A stretch of 64,000 bases of DNA from Variovorax sp. RA8. Lineage in GTDB: Bacteria > Pseudomonadota > Gammaproteobacteria > Burkholderiales > Burkholderiaceae_C. The stretch lies in NCBI RefSeq assembly GCF_901827175.1, contig NZ_LR594662.1, forward strand, positions 3,162,001-3,226,000, written 5' to 3'. Made by a program: the position numbers and the translations under genes. Numbering within the stretch: the first letter of the stretch is position 1; each line of letters starts with the position of its first letter. Below are positions 8,019 to 16,588 of the stretch, in pieces. The notes under the pieces were generated by a model. The model had not been told where the DNA came from. It saw only the letters and a list, made by a program, of their open reading frames with translations, and made no database searches.

Positions 8019-9785
8019 ATGCCCTTCTCGACTGTCCAGCCTTCCGTCCTCTCTGACGATCGCCCCGTTGCCGCGCCCCTGGCGCAGGCCGCCTCCACCG
8101 TGGAGACCACCGCGTCCCAGTGGCGGCGCATCGACGCCTGGCTGGCGCAGCCCCGCTCGGCGCGCAGCGTCGTCGTCTGGCTGAGCCTCTATCTCGCATT
8201 GGCCGCCAACTGGCCGCTGTGGAATGAGCTGGCGCGCATAGGCGGCGCGCCCAGTATCTACGTGCCCCAGGTCGCGATGATGACGCTGCTGGCCGTCTGC
8301 GGCACCGTGGCCCTGCTGTCGCTGAGTGCCTGGTCGCGCTGGATGAAGCCGCTGTGGTTCGCGGTGGTGGTGGTCGCCGCCGTGGCGCAGCATTTCATGC
8401 TGAGCTACCACGCGGTCATGGACCCGAGCATGCTGGCCAATGCAATGCAGACCGACCTCCACGAAGCACGCGATCTCATGGGCTGGGGCCTGCTGTCCCA
8501 AGTCGTGCTGGTATCGGCCGTGCCGGCCTGGGCCCTGTGGCGCATGCGTGTGGTGCCCATGGGCCTGCTGTCGCATGCATGGCGCAACGCGCTGCTGCTC
8601 GTCATGGCTGTCACGCTGGCAATCGGCGGCGCGCTGGCGATGAACCGGCAGCTCGCGCCCCTGATGCGCAACAACGTCCACCTGCGCTACATGATCAATC
8701 CCCTGGCCAGCATCTATTCGGCGTCATCGGTGGCGTTCAAGCCGCTGTTCAGGCACAGCCGCAAGCTGATTCCGATCTCGGGCGGCACCGCGCTGGGCGC
8801 CAGCTACGCGGCGCAGGCCCGGCCACCGCTGTTCGTGCTGGTGGTCGGTGAGACCGCACGGGCCGATCATTTCGGTCTCAACGGCTATGCCCGCGACACC
8901 ACGCCGGTGCTGGCCGCGCGCAAGGTGCTGTCCTGGCGCGACGTCCATTCCTGCGGCACCAACACGCTGGCTTCCGTGCCCTGCATGTTCTCGCCCCTGG
9001 GCAAGGCGGCCTTCGAGGCGCGCAAGGATGACTACGAGAACCTGATGGACGTGCTGCAGGCCGCCGGCCTCGCGGTGTTCTGGCTCGACAACCAGCCCGG
9101 CGGCTGCAAGGGCGTGTGCGACCGTGTTCCGCATGCCTTCGCCTTCGACCAGCTCGCACCGGATGTGAAGAGCGCGCTCTGCGATGGCGACGAATGCCTC
9201 GACGACGCCATGCTCCGGGGGCTGGACGAGCGCCTGGCTGCGCTGCCGGCCGAGCGCCGCGCCAAGGGTGTCGTGCTGGTGATGCACCAGATGGGCAGTC
9301 ATGGTCCGGCCTACTACAAGCGCTCCTCGCCGGATGCCAAGCCCTTCCTGCCGGAATGCAAGACCAATGCGTTGGCCGAGTGCAGCCACGCGGAGCTGGT
9401 GAACGGCTTCGACAACTCGATTGCGTACACCGATCGCTTTCTCGGCAGGACCATCGATTGGCTGCAGGCGCAGTCGGGGCGCTACGACACGGCCTTGCTC
9501 TACCTGAGCGACCACGGGGAGTCGCTCGGCGAGTATGGGTTGTTCCTGCACGGCGTGCCTTACAGCTTTGCGCCGGAGGTGCAGAAGCACATTCCGATGG
9601 TGATGTGGTTCGGGCCGCACATGCGCGAGCGTGCGGGGCTGTCGAGCGGCTGCATGGAGGCGGGGCTCGATGCGCCGTTGACGCATGACAACCTCTATCA
9701 CACGGTGCTGGGGGTGATGGATGTGCGGACACCGACCTACAAGGCGGGGTTGGATGCGTTGGCGTCGTGCCGAGGGGTGGGGTGA
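8019..9785 (+). CDS. eptA: Phosphoethanolamine-lipid A transferase (EptA/MCR-like)
   Basis: 588 residues: an N-terminal block of about five membrane segments (residues about 45-220) and a C-terminal periplasmic sulfatase-fold domain. Landmarks are LVVGETARADHFGLNGYARDTTPVL (metal-binding glutamate in GETARAD), the nucleophile threonine in CGTNTLASVPCMFS, and metal/substrate residues in YLSDHGESLGE and LFLHGVPY. Cysteine pairs typical of the domain (GGCKGVCDR, CDGDECLDD) are present. The enzyme moves phosphoethanolamine from phosphatidylethanolamine to lipid A phosphate, lowering binding of cationic peptides such as polymyxin. It is probably controlled by the adjacent two-component system. Confidence 0.93.
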   Translation: MPFSTVQPSVLSDDRPVAAPLAQAASTVETTASQWRRIDAWLAQPRSARSVVVWLSLYLALAANWPLWNELARIGGAPSIYVPQVAMMTLLAVCGTVALLSLSAWSRWMKPLWFAVVVVAAVAQHFMLSYHAVMDPSMLANAMQTDLHEARDLMGWGLLSQVVLVSAVPAWALWRMRVVPMGLLSHAWRNALLLVMAVTLAIGGALAMNRQLAPLMRNNVHLRYMINPLASIYSASSVAFKPLFRHSRKLIPISGGTALGASYAAQARPPLFVLVVGETARADHFGLNGYARDTTPVLAARKVLSWRDVHSCGTNTLASVPCMFSPLGKAAFEARKDDYENLMDVLQAAGLAVFWLDNQPGGCKGVCDRVPHAFAFDQLAPDVKSALCDGDECLDDAMLRGLDERLAALPAERRAKGVVLVMHQMGSHGPAYYKRSSPDAKPFLPECKTNALAECSHAELVNGFDNSIAYTDRFLGRTIDWLQAQSGRYDTALLYLSDHGESLGEYGLFLHGVPYSFAPEVQKHIPMVMWFGPHMRERAGLSSGCMEAGLDAPLTHDNLYHTVLGVMDVRTPTYKAGLDALASCRGVG

Positions 9786-9807
9786 GCGCACCCGTTCGGT
9801 TGAACTC

Positions 9808-9880
9808 GTACGTTGCTGTCGTGTCGAGGCTGGAGCCGGGGGTTCGTCCCGGCTCCGGCCTCAAACCAGCAGCAACGTAC
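9808..9880. repeat. Long imperfect inverted repeat (hairpin) after eptA
   Basis: The outer arms GTACGTTGCTG (9808-9818) and CAGCAACGTAC (9870-9880) match perfectly. Inner arms GAGGCTGGAGCCGGG (9826-9840) and its partner at 9848-9862 match with one mismatch around a 7-nt loop. A transcript could fold into a two-part hairpin of about 73 nt. It sits between convergent genes and has no following T-run, so it may be a factor-dependent or bidirectional end structure, or a copy of a dispersed palindromic element. Confidence 0.7.
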
Positions 9881-9944
9881 ATACAGAAGGCCAGGTGCCC
9901 GCATCCACCCTCTCCCAGAAAGAGAGGAAGCAAGAAGAGAAGCG

Positions 9945-10526
9945 CTACTTCTTGTCCCTCGGCACCCGCCCCAGCAAATAAAACTCCGCATTCGGCTGCA
10001 TCCCGCTGAAGCTCGCCATCCGATTCGAAAGCCCGAAGAAGGCGGTGATGGCAGCGATATCCCAAATGTCCTCGTCGCTGAACCCATGCGCGTGCAGCGG
10101 CGCAAAATCGCTGTCGCCGATCTCGTGCGAACGCTCGCACACCTTCATCGCGAACTCGAGCATTGCAAACTGGCGCGGCGTGATGTCGGCCTTGCGCCAG
10201 TTGACCGCCACCTGGTCGGCCACCAGCGGCTTCTTCTCGTAGATGCGCAAGAGCGCGCCGTGCGCCACCACGCAGTACAGGCAGCGGTTGGCGGCGCTGG
10301 TGGCGGTGACGATCATCTCGCGCTCGCCCTGGGTGAGCGAGCCTTCCTCCTTCAGCATCAGTGCATCGTGGTAGGCGAAGAAGGCGCGCCATTCGGCCGG
10401 GCGGCGCGCGAGGGCGAGGAACACATTGGGAACGAAGCCGGCCTTCTCCTGCACCTCGAGCACCCTGGCGCGGATGTCTTCGGGCAGGTCCTTGAGCTCG
10501 GCGAGAGGGTAGCGCGGGGCGGTCAT
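9945..10526 (-). CDS. Peroxidase-related / AhpD-like (carboxymuconolactone decarboxylase family) protein
   Basis: 193 residues from the ATG at 10526, which follows an AGGAGA ribosome-binding site. The core carries the AhpD-type motif with two redox cysteines and histidine, AANRCLYCVVAHGALL (CxxC-x3-H), near residue 90. Members of this subfamily are annotated as peroxidase-related enzymes, with alkylhydroperoxidase or reductase-partner activity; the physiological role is not certain here. Possible upstream starts (10562) would swallow the ribosome-binding site and are unlikely. It is downstream of, and co-directional with, eutBC. Confidence 0.85.
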   Translation of the reverse strand: MTAPRYPLAELKDLPEDIRARVLEVQEKAGFVPNVFLALARRPAEWRAFFAYHDALMLKEEGSLTQGEREMIVTATSAANRCLYCVVAHGALLRIYEKKPLVADQVAVNWRKADITPRQFAMLEFAMKVCERSHEIGDSDFAPLHAHGFSDEDIWDIAAITAFFGLSNRMASFSGMQPNAEFYLLGRVPRDKK

Positions 10527-10571
10527 GGCGTCTCCTGGGGCGTGCGGCAGAACGGCCATCATAGGGAGAGA

Positions 10572-11360
10572 CTAGCCCGAAGGGCCGAGCGCCGCTGGTG
10601 AATCCTCCAGCGCGACAACGGCCGATGCGCTTTCGTCCTTGAGCGCCACGCCCGTCAGGCCACGGCGCAGCGCCTCGCGGACGAACCAGGCCAGCCTGAA
10701 GGCCGCCGCTTCGCAAGGCAGGCCCTCCGGGCGCACGTTCGAGATGCAATTGCGCTCGGCGTCGTGCCGGCCACGGCGCGGTGCGTGGGTGATGTAGATG
10801 CCAAGGCTGTCGGGCGAGCTGAGCCCGGGGCGCTCGCCGATCAGCATCGCGACCAGCCGGGCGCCGAAGGCTTCGCCGATCTCGTCCGCGAGCGCCACGC
10901 GCGCCTGCGTGGCGATCACGAGCGGCGCGAGCCGCAGCGAGGCGGGCAGTTGCGGGCGCAAGGCGGACAGCAGCGGCAGCGCGTGACGCGCCGCGGCCAG
11001 GGAAGAGAGGCCGTCGCCGATCACGATGCCGAGATCGATCGACGGGGTCGCCCGCGCGCGCAGGGCTGTTGCATCCTCCGGGTCGAGCTGCCTGCCCAGG
11101 TCGGGGCGCCGCAGGTATGTCGCGCGGTCCGGCGCGCGGCTGCGCACCCGCAGCACCTCCCAGCCCTCGGCGCGCAGCGAGACTTCGAGTGCGTCGGCAT
11201 CCAGCGCCGCATGGATCGCATCGCGCGCCATCGCATGCGCCCAGCCGAATCGCAGCACCTCGTCCGTCGGCATGCCGGCGCCGGCGCGTCCGAGCGCGAG
11301 GCGCGCGGGCGTTGCGCTGCGCCAGTCGGCCCAGGGACTATGCGTGACAGGGTCGCTCAC
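10572..11360 (-). CDS. eutC: Ethanolamine ammonia-lyase light chain (EutC)
   Basis: 262 residues with EutC family features: the N-terminal ARLALGRAGAGMPTDEVLRF segment, the central PSIDLGIVIGDGLSSLAA and the C-terminal LIGERPGLSSPDSLGIY and RNCISNVRPEGL motifs, which form the cobalamin-binding side of the enzyme. With EutB it makes the adenosylcobalamin-dependent lyase converting ethanolamine to acetaldehyde and ammonia. The gene follows eutB after 58 nt. No shell proteins, reactivase or ethanolamine permease are nearby, so this is the short, microcompartment-free form used for ethanolamine as nitrogen or carbon source. Confidence 0.95.
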   Translation of the reverse strand: MSDPVTHSPWADWRSATPARLALGRAGAGMPTDEVLRFGWAHAMARDAIHAALDADALEVSLRAEGWEVLRVRSRAPDRATYLRRPDLGRQLDPEDATALRARATPSIDLGIVIGDGLSSLAAARHALPLLSALRPQLPASLRLAPLVIATQARVALADEIGEAFGARLVAMLIGERPGLSSPDSLGIYITHAPRRGRHDAERNCISNVRPEGLPCEAAAFRLAWFVREALRRGLTGVALKDESASAVVALEDSPAALGPSG

Positions 11361-11418
11361 AAGGCGACCTCCGTTCCTTGGGCTGCGGCACCATGAGCCT
11401 TCGGGGCGGCCGCGCGCC

Positions 11419-12810
11419 TCATGTCAGCGCCTTCAGCGAACGCATGTCCGCGAGCAGCCGGTTGGAGGAGGGCGGCTGCAGCCGGCCCGCGATGTCGGTG
11501 ATCTGCATCCGCTGCAGCCAGGCCTCGAACTCGGGCGCGCGCTTCAGCCCCATCGACTCGCGCAGGAAGAGCGCATCGTGGAAGGAGGTGCTCTGGTAGT
11601 TGAGCATCACGTCGTCCGCGCCCGGCACGCCCATGATGAAGTTGATGCCCGCAGTGCCCAGCAGCACCAGCAGGGTGTCCATGTCGTCCTGGTCGGCCTC
11701 GGCGTGGTTGGTGTAGCAGATGTCGCAGCCCAGCGGCAGGCCCAGGAGCTTCCCGCAGAAATGGTCTTCCAGGCCGGCCCGGATGATCTGCTTGCCGTCG
11801 TAGAGGTATTCCGGCCCGATGAATCCGACCACGGTGTTGATCAGCAGCGGCTGGTAGCGGCGCGCCAGCGCATAGGCGCGCGCCTCGCAGGTCTGCTGGT
11901 CGACGCCAAAGTTGGCATCGGCCGAGAGCGCGCTGCCCTGGCCGGTCTCGAAGTACATGAGGTTGCGGCCCACCGTGCCGCGCGCGAGCGATTGGCCCGC
12001 CGCATGGGCCTCGTCCAGCAGCTCGGGCGTGATGCCGAAGGAGCGGTTGGTCTTCTCGGTGCCGCCGATGGACTGGAACACCAGGTCCACCGGCGCGCCG
12101 GACTCGACCAGCTTGATCGCATGGGTCACGTGGGTCAGCACGCAGCTCTGCGTCGGCACCTCGAAGCGCTGGATCACCTCGTCGAGCATGCGCAGCAGCT
12201 CGCCCAGGTGCTGCAGGCTGTCGGTCACGGGGTTGACGCCGATCACCGCGTCGCCGGCGCCCATCAGCAGGCCGTCGAGCATGGAGGCGGCGATGCCGCG
12301 GAGATCATCGGTCGGGTGGTTGGGTTGCAGCCGGACCGCGAGGTGGCCGGGCAGGCCGATGGTGTCGCGAAAACGCGTGACCACGCAGCACTTGCGCGCC
12401 ACGGCGATCAGGTCCTGGTTGCGCATGAGCTTGGAGACCGCAGCCACCATCTCCGGCGTCAGGCCGGCGACGAGCGATGTCAGCGTCTGCGTGCTCGCCT
12501 GTTCCGAAAGAAGCCAGTTGCGGAAGTCGCCGACCGTCAGGTGCGCCACCGGCGCGAAGGCGGCCGCATCGTGGCCGTCGATGATGAGGCGGGTGATGTT
12601 GTCCTCTTCGTAGGGGATCAGTGCCTCGTTCAGGAACTGCGTGAGGGGCGTCTCGGCCAGCACGTGGCGCGCTGCCATGCGCTGCTGCGCGGTCGTCGCG
12701 CCGATGCCCGCCAGGTAGTCGCCGGAGCGTGCCGGGCTGGCGAAGGCCATGACCTGCCGGAGGTCGTCGAAGGCGAAGGATTGCGAATGGAGGGTCGTCC
12801 GGTAGCGCAT
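11419..12810 (-). CDS. eutB: Ethanolamine ammonia-lyase heavy chain (EutB)
   Basis: 463 residues, the normal size of the catalytic large subunit. Characteristic blocks include FLNEALIPYEEDNITRLIID, VKLVESGAPVDLVFQSI-like sequence around IKLVESGAPVDLVFQSIGGT, YFETGQGSALSADANFG and GLPLGCDICYTNHAEADQDD, which build the TIM-barrel active site for the cobalamin radical rearrangement. It is the first gene of eutB-eutC and is divergent from the FKBP gene, with a 75-bp intergenic region that must hold both promoters. Confidence 0.96.
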   Translation of the reverse strand: MRYRTTLHSQSFAFDDLRQVMAFASPARSGDYLAGIGATTAQQRMAARHVLAETPLTQFLNEALIPYEEDNITRLIIDGHDAAAFAPVAHLTVGDFRNWLLSEQASTQTLTSLVAGLTPEMVAAVSKLMRNQDLIAVARKCCVVTRFRDTIGLPGHLAVRLQPNHPTDDLRGIAASMLDGLLMGAGDAVIGVNPVTDSLQHLGELLRMLDEVIQRFEVPTQSCVLTHVTHAIKLVESGAPVDLVFQSIGGTEKTNRSFGITPELLDEAHAAGQSLARGTVGRNLMYFETGQGSALSADANFGVDQQTCEARAYALARRYQPLLINTVVGFIGPEYLYDGKQIIRAGLEDHFCGKLLGLPLGCDICYTNHAEADQDDMDTLLVLLGTAGINFIMGVPGADDVMLNYQSTSFHDALFLRESMGLKRAPEFEAWLQRMQITDIAGRLQPPSSNRLLADMRSLKALT

Positions 12811-12885
12811 CTGGCATCTGCCGCGAGAAGAGTTCAGGGTAGGGTAAATAATGGACTGTTTTCAACCAATCCGGGAGACCGTCAC

Positions 12886-13305
12886 GTGCATTCCTTTTTT
12901 CGCCTGACCACCGCAGCCCTCGCCTCCTTGTGCGCGCTGCCCATCGCGCTGGCGCAGACCGCGCCCGTCACCACGCCCAGCGGGCTGGTGTACCAGTCGC
13001 TGAAGGAGGGCAGCGGCGCCTCGCCGTCGGCCACCGACGTGGTCAAGGTGCACTACCGCGGCACCTTTCCGGACAGCGGCAAGGAATTCGACAGCTCCTA
13101 CAAGCGCAACGAGCCGACCGAGTTCCCGCTCAACGGCGTGATCCCGTGCTGGACCGAAGGGGTGCAGAAGATGAAGCCCGGCGGGAAGGCCAAGCTGACC
13201 TGCCCGCCTGCCATTGCGTACGGGACGCGGGGGGCCGGCGGGGTGATTCCGCCGAATGCCACGCTCAACTTCGAGATCGAGTTGATCTCGGTGACGAAGC
13301 GCTGA
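12886..13305 (+). CDS. Secreted FKBP-type peptidyl-prolyl cis-trans isomerase
   Basis: 139 residues starting at GTG 12886, preceded by GGGAGA. The first about 23 residues form a signal peptide ending in ALAQ-T, pointing to a periplasmic location. The rest is one FKBP domain: VKVHYRGTFPDSGKEFDSS, the PLNGVIPCWTEGVQKMKPGG core and the closing PPNATLNFEIELISV. It should catalyse proline isomerisation during folding of exported proteins. It lacks the long N-terminal dimerisation helices of FkpA/Mip-type enzymes. Confidence 0.92.
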   Translation: MHSFFRLTTAALASLCALPIALAQTAPVTTPSGLVYQSLKEGSGASPSATDVVKVHYRGTFPDSGKEFDSSYKRNEPTEFPLNGVIPCWTEGVQKMKPGGKAKLTCPPAIAYGTRGAGGVIPPNATLNFEIELISVTKR

Positions 13306-13356
13306 GTTGCCCCGAAGCGGGGGTGAGGGCGCTCGATCTTCGAGACGCCCGCTGCC

Positions 13357-14712
13357 TCACTTTGCCCGCAAGAACTCCCCCACCTCCAACAACACCAGTT
13401 CGTTGTCATCCGCCTTGTTCGGCTCCCGGCTGCTCGAGAAGGGCAGGTTGTTGTCGTTCCCCACCACGATGTGCGTCGCGTCCACCACCTCGACGTTCTC
13501 GATGGTGAAGAAGGGGAAGCTCAGCACACCCTCGACCGTGGGCTTGCGCGACAGCTTGCTCGGGTCGGCGATCTGCAGCAGGTCGATGTAGCCGATCTTG
13601 CGCGCCGCCTGGCCGACGTTGGCGTCGCTCATCTCGATCTTGTAGACGCGCTTGAACTTCGCGAGGTCGTGGAAGCAGTCGGCCCGCTTCTGGGCTTCGA
13701 GGCAGGCCTTGTCCGGCGTGCCTTCGCCGTTGTCCCGCTCGATGACCAGGCCGGTGGTGGCATCGACCATGTTGAAGTCGCCGATGGCGTGGCCGTTGGC
13801 GTCCAGCGGGTACTTCCAGTGGCGGCCGGTCCACTTCTCGCTCGCGACGTCGAACTCCAGCACGCGCAGCGCCTCCTTGCCGTCGACGCGCTCGTAGTCC
13901 TTGGCCTCGGCGTTCCACACCGGGCCTTCGAGCAGCGCGTAGAGCTTGCTGCCGTCCTTGGACGCGGCCATGCCTTCGAAGCCCTTTGAGCGCTTGACCT
14001 GGAAATCGACCGGGCCGCCGGGTGCGCCCGGGGTGGTCACGGCCGGATGGTCGGGCGAACGCACGGTCTTGCCGTCGACCTGGGTCTCGAACACCGCGAG
14101 CACCTTGCCTTTCGGGTCGGCCTTGATCAGGTAGGGGCCGAACTCCTCACCGATCCATAGCGCGCCGCCGGCGAACTGGAAGCTCTCGGGATCGAAGTCA
14201 GAGCCCGTGAGGTAGCGCTGCTTCGTCCCTTCATGGACGATGCGGAAGGGCACCTTCTTGTCCGGATCGTGCACGAACACCGTGCCCAGGCGGTTGAAGC
14301 GGCCGCTCTTGAAGTCCACCTTGTAGTGGTTGAGGTAGAGCATGAAATCCGGCGAGTTGGCCTTGGCGCCCGCCCCGTTGTCGGTGAGCACCCAGAAGCT
14401 GCCGTCCTCCATCTTCTTGATGCCCGACTGGCCCTGGACCGGCTGGCCCTTGAAGGGCACCGAGACGCCGGTGCCGCGGCCGCCCGACAGGCCTTCCACG
14501 CTGCCGATCTTCTCCACCCGCTTGCCGGTGGTGAACTTGCCGCTGACCTGCAGGTCGGCCGGCGCATCCTTGGGCGCGGCGATGAAGGTCCGGGCCGGTA
14601 TCAGCGCGTGGCCGGCCAGCGTGGCGGGGTAGGCGGTCTGCGCGTTCGCCGGGCTGCAGGCCAGGGCGGCGGCGAGGGCGATGAAGGAAAAGGACGTGGC
14701 GGTGCGTTGCAT
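13357..14712 (-). CDS. Secreted esterase-like / phytase-like protein
   Basis: 451 residues from the ATG at 14712 (MQRTATSFSFIALAAALACS), a signal peptide cleaved after SPANAQ. The mature part resembles the esterase-like activity of phytase family: IGSVEGLSGGRGTGVSVPFKG, FWVLTDNGAGAKANSPDFML, the FDPESFQFAGGALWIGEEFGPY block and GFEGMAASKDGSKLYALLEG, the repeating acidic strands of a beta-propeller. Family members are thought to hydrolyse phosphate or carboxyl esters in the periplasm; the substrate is not defined. It lies between convergent FKBP and co-directional opgD, so possibly part of an envelope-function group. Confidence 0.85.
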   Translation of the reverse strand: MQRTATSFSFIALAAALACSPANAQTAYPATLAGHALIPARTFIAAPKDAPADLQVSGKFTTGKRVEKIGSVEGLSGGRGTGVSVPFKGQPVQGQSGIKKMEDGSFWVLTDNGAGAKANSPDFMLYLNHYKVDFKSGRFNRLGTVFVHDPDKKVPFRIVHEGTKQRYLTGSDFDPESFQFAGGALWIGEEFGPYLIKADPKGKVLAVFETQVDGKTVRSPDHPAVTTPGAPGGPVDFQVKRSKGFEGMAASKDGSKLYALLEGPVWNAEAKDYERVDGKEALRVLEFDVASEKWTGRHWKYPLDANGHAIGDFNMVDATTGLVIERDNGEGTPDKACLEAQKRADCFHDLAKFKRVYKIEMSDANVGQAARKIGYIDLLQIADPSKLSRKPTVEGVLSFPFFTIENVEVVDATHIVVGNDNNLPFSSSREPNKADDNELVLLEVGEFLRAK

Positions 14713-14815
14713 GGTGCGGCTGCTTCTTGCGATGAAAGCCCGGACCATGCCGTCGCCGAGTGACGCGGCCATGACATCGGCGCGCGGCGGGGTGCCGCGG
14801 CGGCATCCGCCCCCC

Positions 14816-16414
14816 TCAGCCCGGCTGGTACTGGTACAGCCAGGTCTCCGTCAGCGTCTGGTCGCCGTTCTTGAGGTACAGCCGCATGTCCACCGGCTCC
14901 GTACCCTCGGCCGTGAAGTCGAACTGCGCGCGCCAGTGGCCCGGCACGCCGTTGGGCACCGCCTCGGCAAAGATGTAGGAGAACTTGCCGCGCGAGGCCG
15001 TGAGCACCAGTTCGGGCTTGACGCCGAAGGGTATGGCTTCGAGCGGCTTGCCGATGAACTCGACCATGAACTTGCGCACGCCCGCCGGACGCTGCGTGCC
15101 CGGCTGGCCGCCGCGGCCGAGGCGCGTGGCGATGCAGTGCGCCAGCGGCGAGGGGAAGGGCTCCTGGTCGGTCCAGTGCAGCCTGTATTTGAGCTGGTAG
15201 CTCGCGCCGGCCTTGGCCGGCGCCTTAGGCACCCAGCAGGCCAGGATGTTGTCGTGGATCTCGTCGTCGGTCGGGATCTCGATCAGCTGCACCGAGCCCT
15301 CCCCCCAATCGCCCAGCGGCTCGACCCAGAGGCTGGGCCGCTTCTCGTAGAGCACGCCGTCCTGGTAGTGGTCGAAGTTGCGGTCGCGCTGCAGCAGGCC
15401 GAAGCCGCGCGGGCGCGTGTCGCTGAAGGCCGAGGCGCGGGTCTGGGACGGATTGTTGAGCGGGCGCCAGATGCGCTCGCCCGCACCGTTCCAGATCGCG
15501 AGGCCGTCGGAGTCGTGCACCTCGGGCCGCCAGTCGATGGCGGTCGGCTTGACCGTCTCGCCGTACCAGAACATCGAGGTCAGCGGCACCAGCCCGAGGC
15601 GGCCGACGTCGCGGCGCAGGAACAGGCGCGCCTCGATGTCCATCAGCACCGCGCGGGTCCGCTGCATGACGAACTTGTAGGCGCCGGTGATGCTGGGGCC
15701 TTCGAGCAGGGCATACACCGTCATGGTGTTGGCCTCGGGGGTGGCCGGTGGCTCGAAATAGAAGCGGGTGAAGTTGGGAAACTCTTCGGGCCGGTCGGGC
15801 ATGGCGGCGTCGAGCGCGATGCCGCGCGCGGACAGCCCGTACTGGTAGAGCTCGCCGATGGCGCGGAAATAGGAGGCGCCGAGGAAGGCGACCCAGTCGT
15901 TGGTCTGCCAGGCCAGCTTTTTCTGGTCGCCCAGGCGGCTTTCCTGCAGCCGGAAGCCGGCGAAGCCGGCGCCCTCGCGCAGCTGGCGCGCAGGGCTGTC
16001 CGCGGGCATCGTGAAATAGGCGCTGTCGTAGAGGACCTCGCGCGCAAAGCCGTCGCCGCTGGCGGCCTCGGTCACGTACATGTGGACCGGCGTCTGGAAG
16101 TAGCGGCCCAGGTGGAAGAAGGTGACGGGAAATTGGCCGGGGCCGTCGCGGAAGACCGCGAGCTCGGGGTTGTACTTGATCTTGCCGTGCGCGTCGTAGT
16201 CGATGCGCTGCAGCACCTCGGCGGGCAGCGAGGTGTCGGCGACGTAGGGCCGGCCTGCAATGGTCTTGGCTTCGGTAACAAGACGTTCGAAAGAAAAAGG
16301 GCGAGGCTGGCTGAGCTTGACTTCCCCGGCCGCGAGGGCATCTGCAGGGAATCCGAGGGCGGCGAGCGCCATCGAGGCGCCACCGGCGGTGAGGAGTGAA
16401 CGGCGGTCGATCAT
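14816..16414 (-). CDS. opgD: Glucan biosynthesis protein D (OpgD/MdoD)
   Basis: 532 residues. The N-terminus MIDRRSLLTAGGASMALAAL is a twin-arginine signal peptide ending near ALA-A, so the folded protein is exported to the periplasm. The mature part carries OpgG/OpgD family sequence: FSFERLVTEAKTIAGRPY, YPT-like segments, LTSMFWYGETVKP, RPEVHDSDGLAIWNGAGERI and LGDWGEGSVQLIEIPTDDEI. The protein shapes the backbone structure of osmoregulated periplasmic glucans. The partner opgG/opgH genes are not in the window. An upstream ATG (16447) exists but would bury the Tat signal. Confidence 0.93.
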   Translation of the reverse strand: MIDRRSLLTAGGASMALAALGFPADALAAGEVKLSQPRPFSFERLVTEAKTIAGRPYVADTSLPAEVLQRIDYDAHGKIKYNPELAVFRDGPGQFPVTFFHLGRYFQTPVHMYVTEAASGDGFAREVLYDSAYFTMPADSPARQLREGAGFAGFRLQESRLGDQKKLAWQTNDWVAFLGASYFRAIGELYQYGLSARGIALDAAMPDRPEEFPNFTRFYFEPPATPEANTMTVYALLEGPSITGAYKFVMQRTRAVLMDIEARLFLRRDVGRLGLVPLTSMFWYGETVKPTAIDWRPEVHDSDGLAIWNGAGERIWRPLNNPSQTRASAFSDTRPRGFGLLQRDRNFDHYQDGVLYEKRPSLWVEPLGDWGEGSVQLIEIPTDDEIHDNILACWVPKAPAKAGASYQLKYRLHWTDQEPFPSPLAHCIATRLGRGGQPGTQRPAGVRKFMVEFIGKPLEAIPFGVKPELVLTASRGKFSYIFAEAVPNGVPGHWRAQFDFTAEGTEPVDMRLYLKNGDQTLTETWLYQYQPG

Positions 16415-16588
16415 CGGCCAAGATGGTAACGAGGCTCGGACCCGCACCCCGTAGGCGGAGGGCGCAAGCCCCAGACCGCGCTGGCGGCCTTGTCCTACGA
16501 TCGCAGATCGAATTCGAAAGCAAGGCCCGGAGTGCGCATGACAGTGCCGATCTCCAGAATCGGTTCATCGATCCACAAAGGACTTGCA

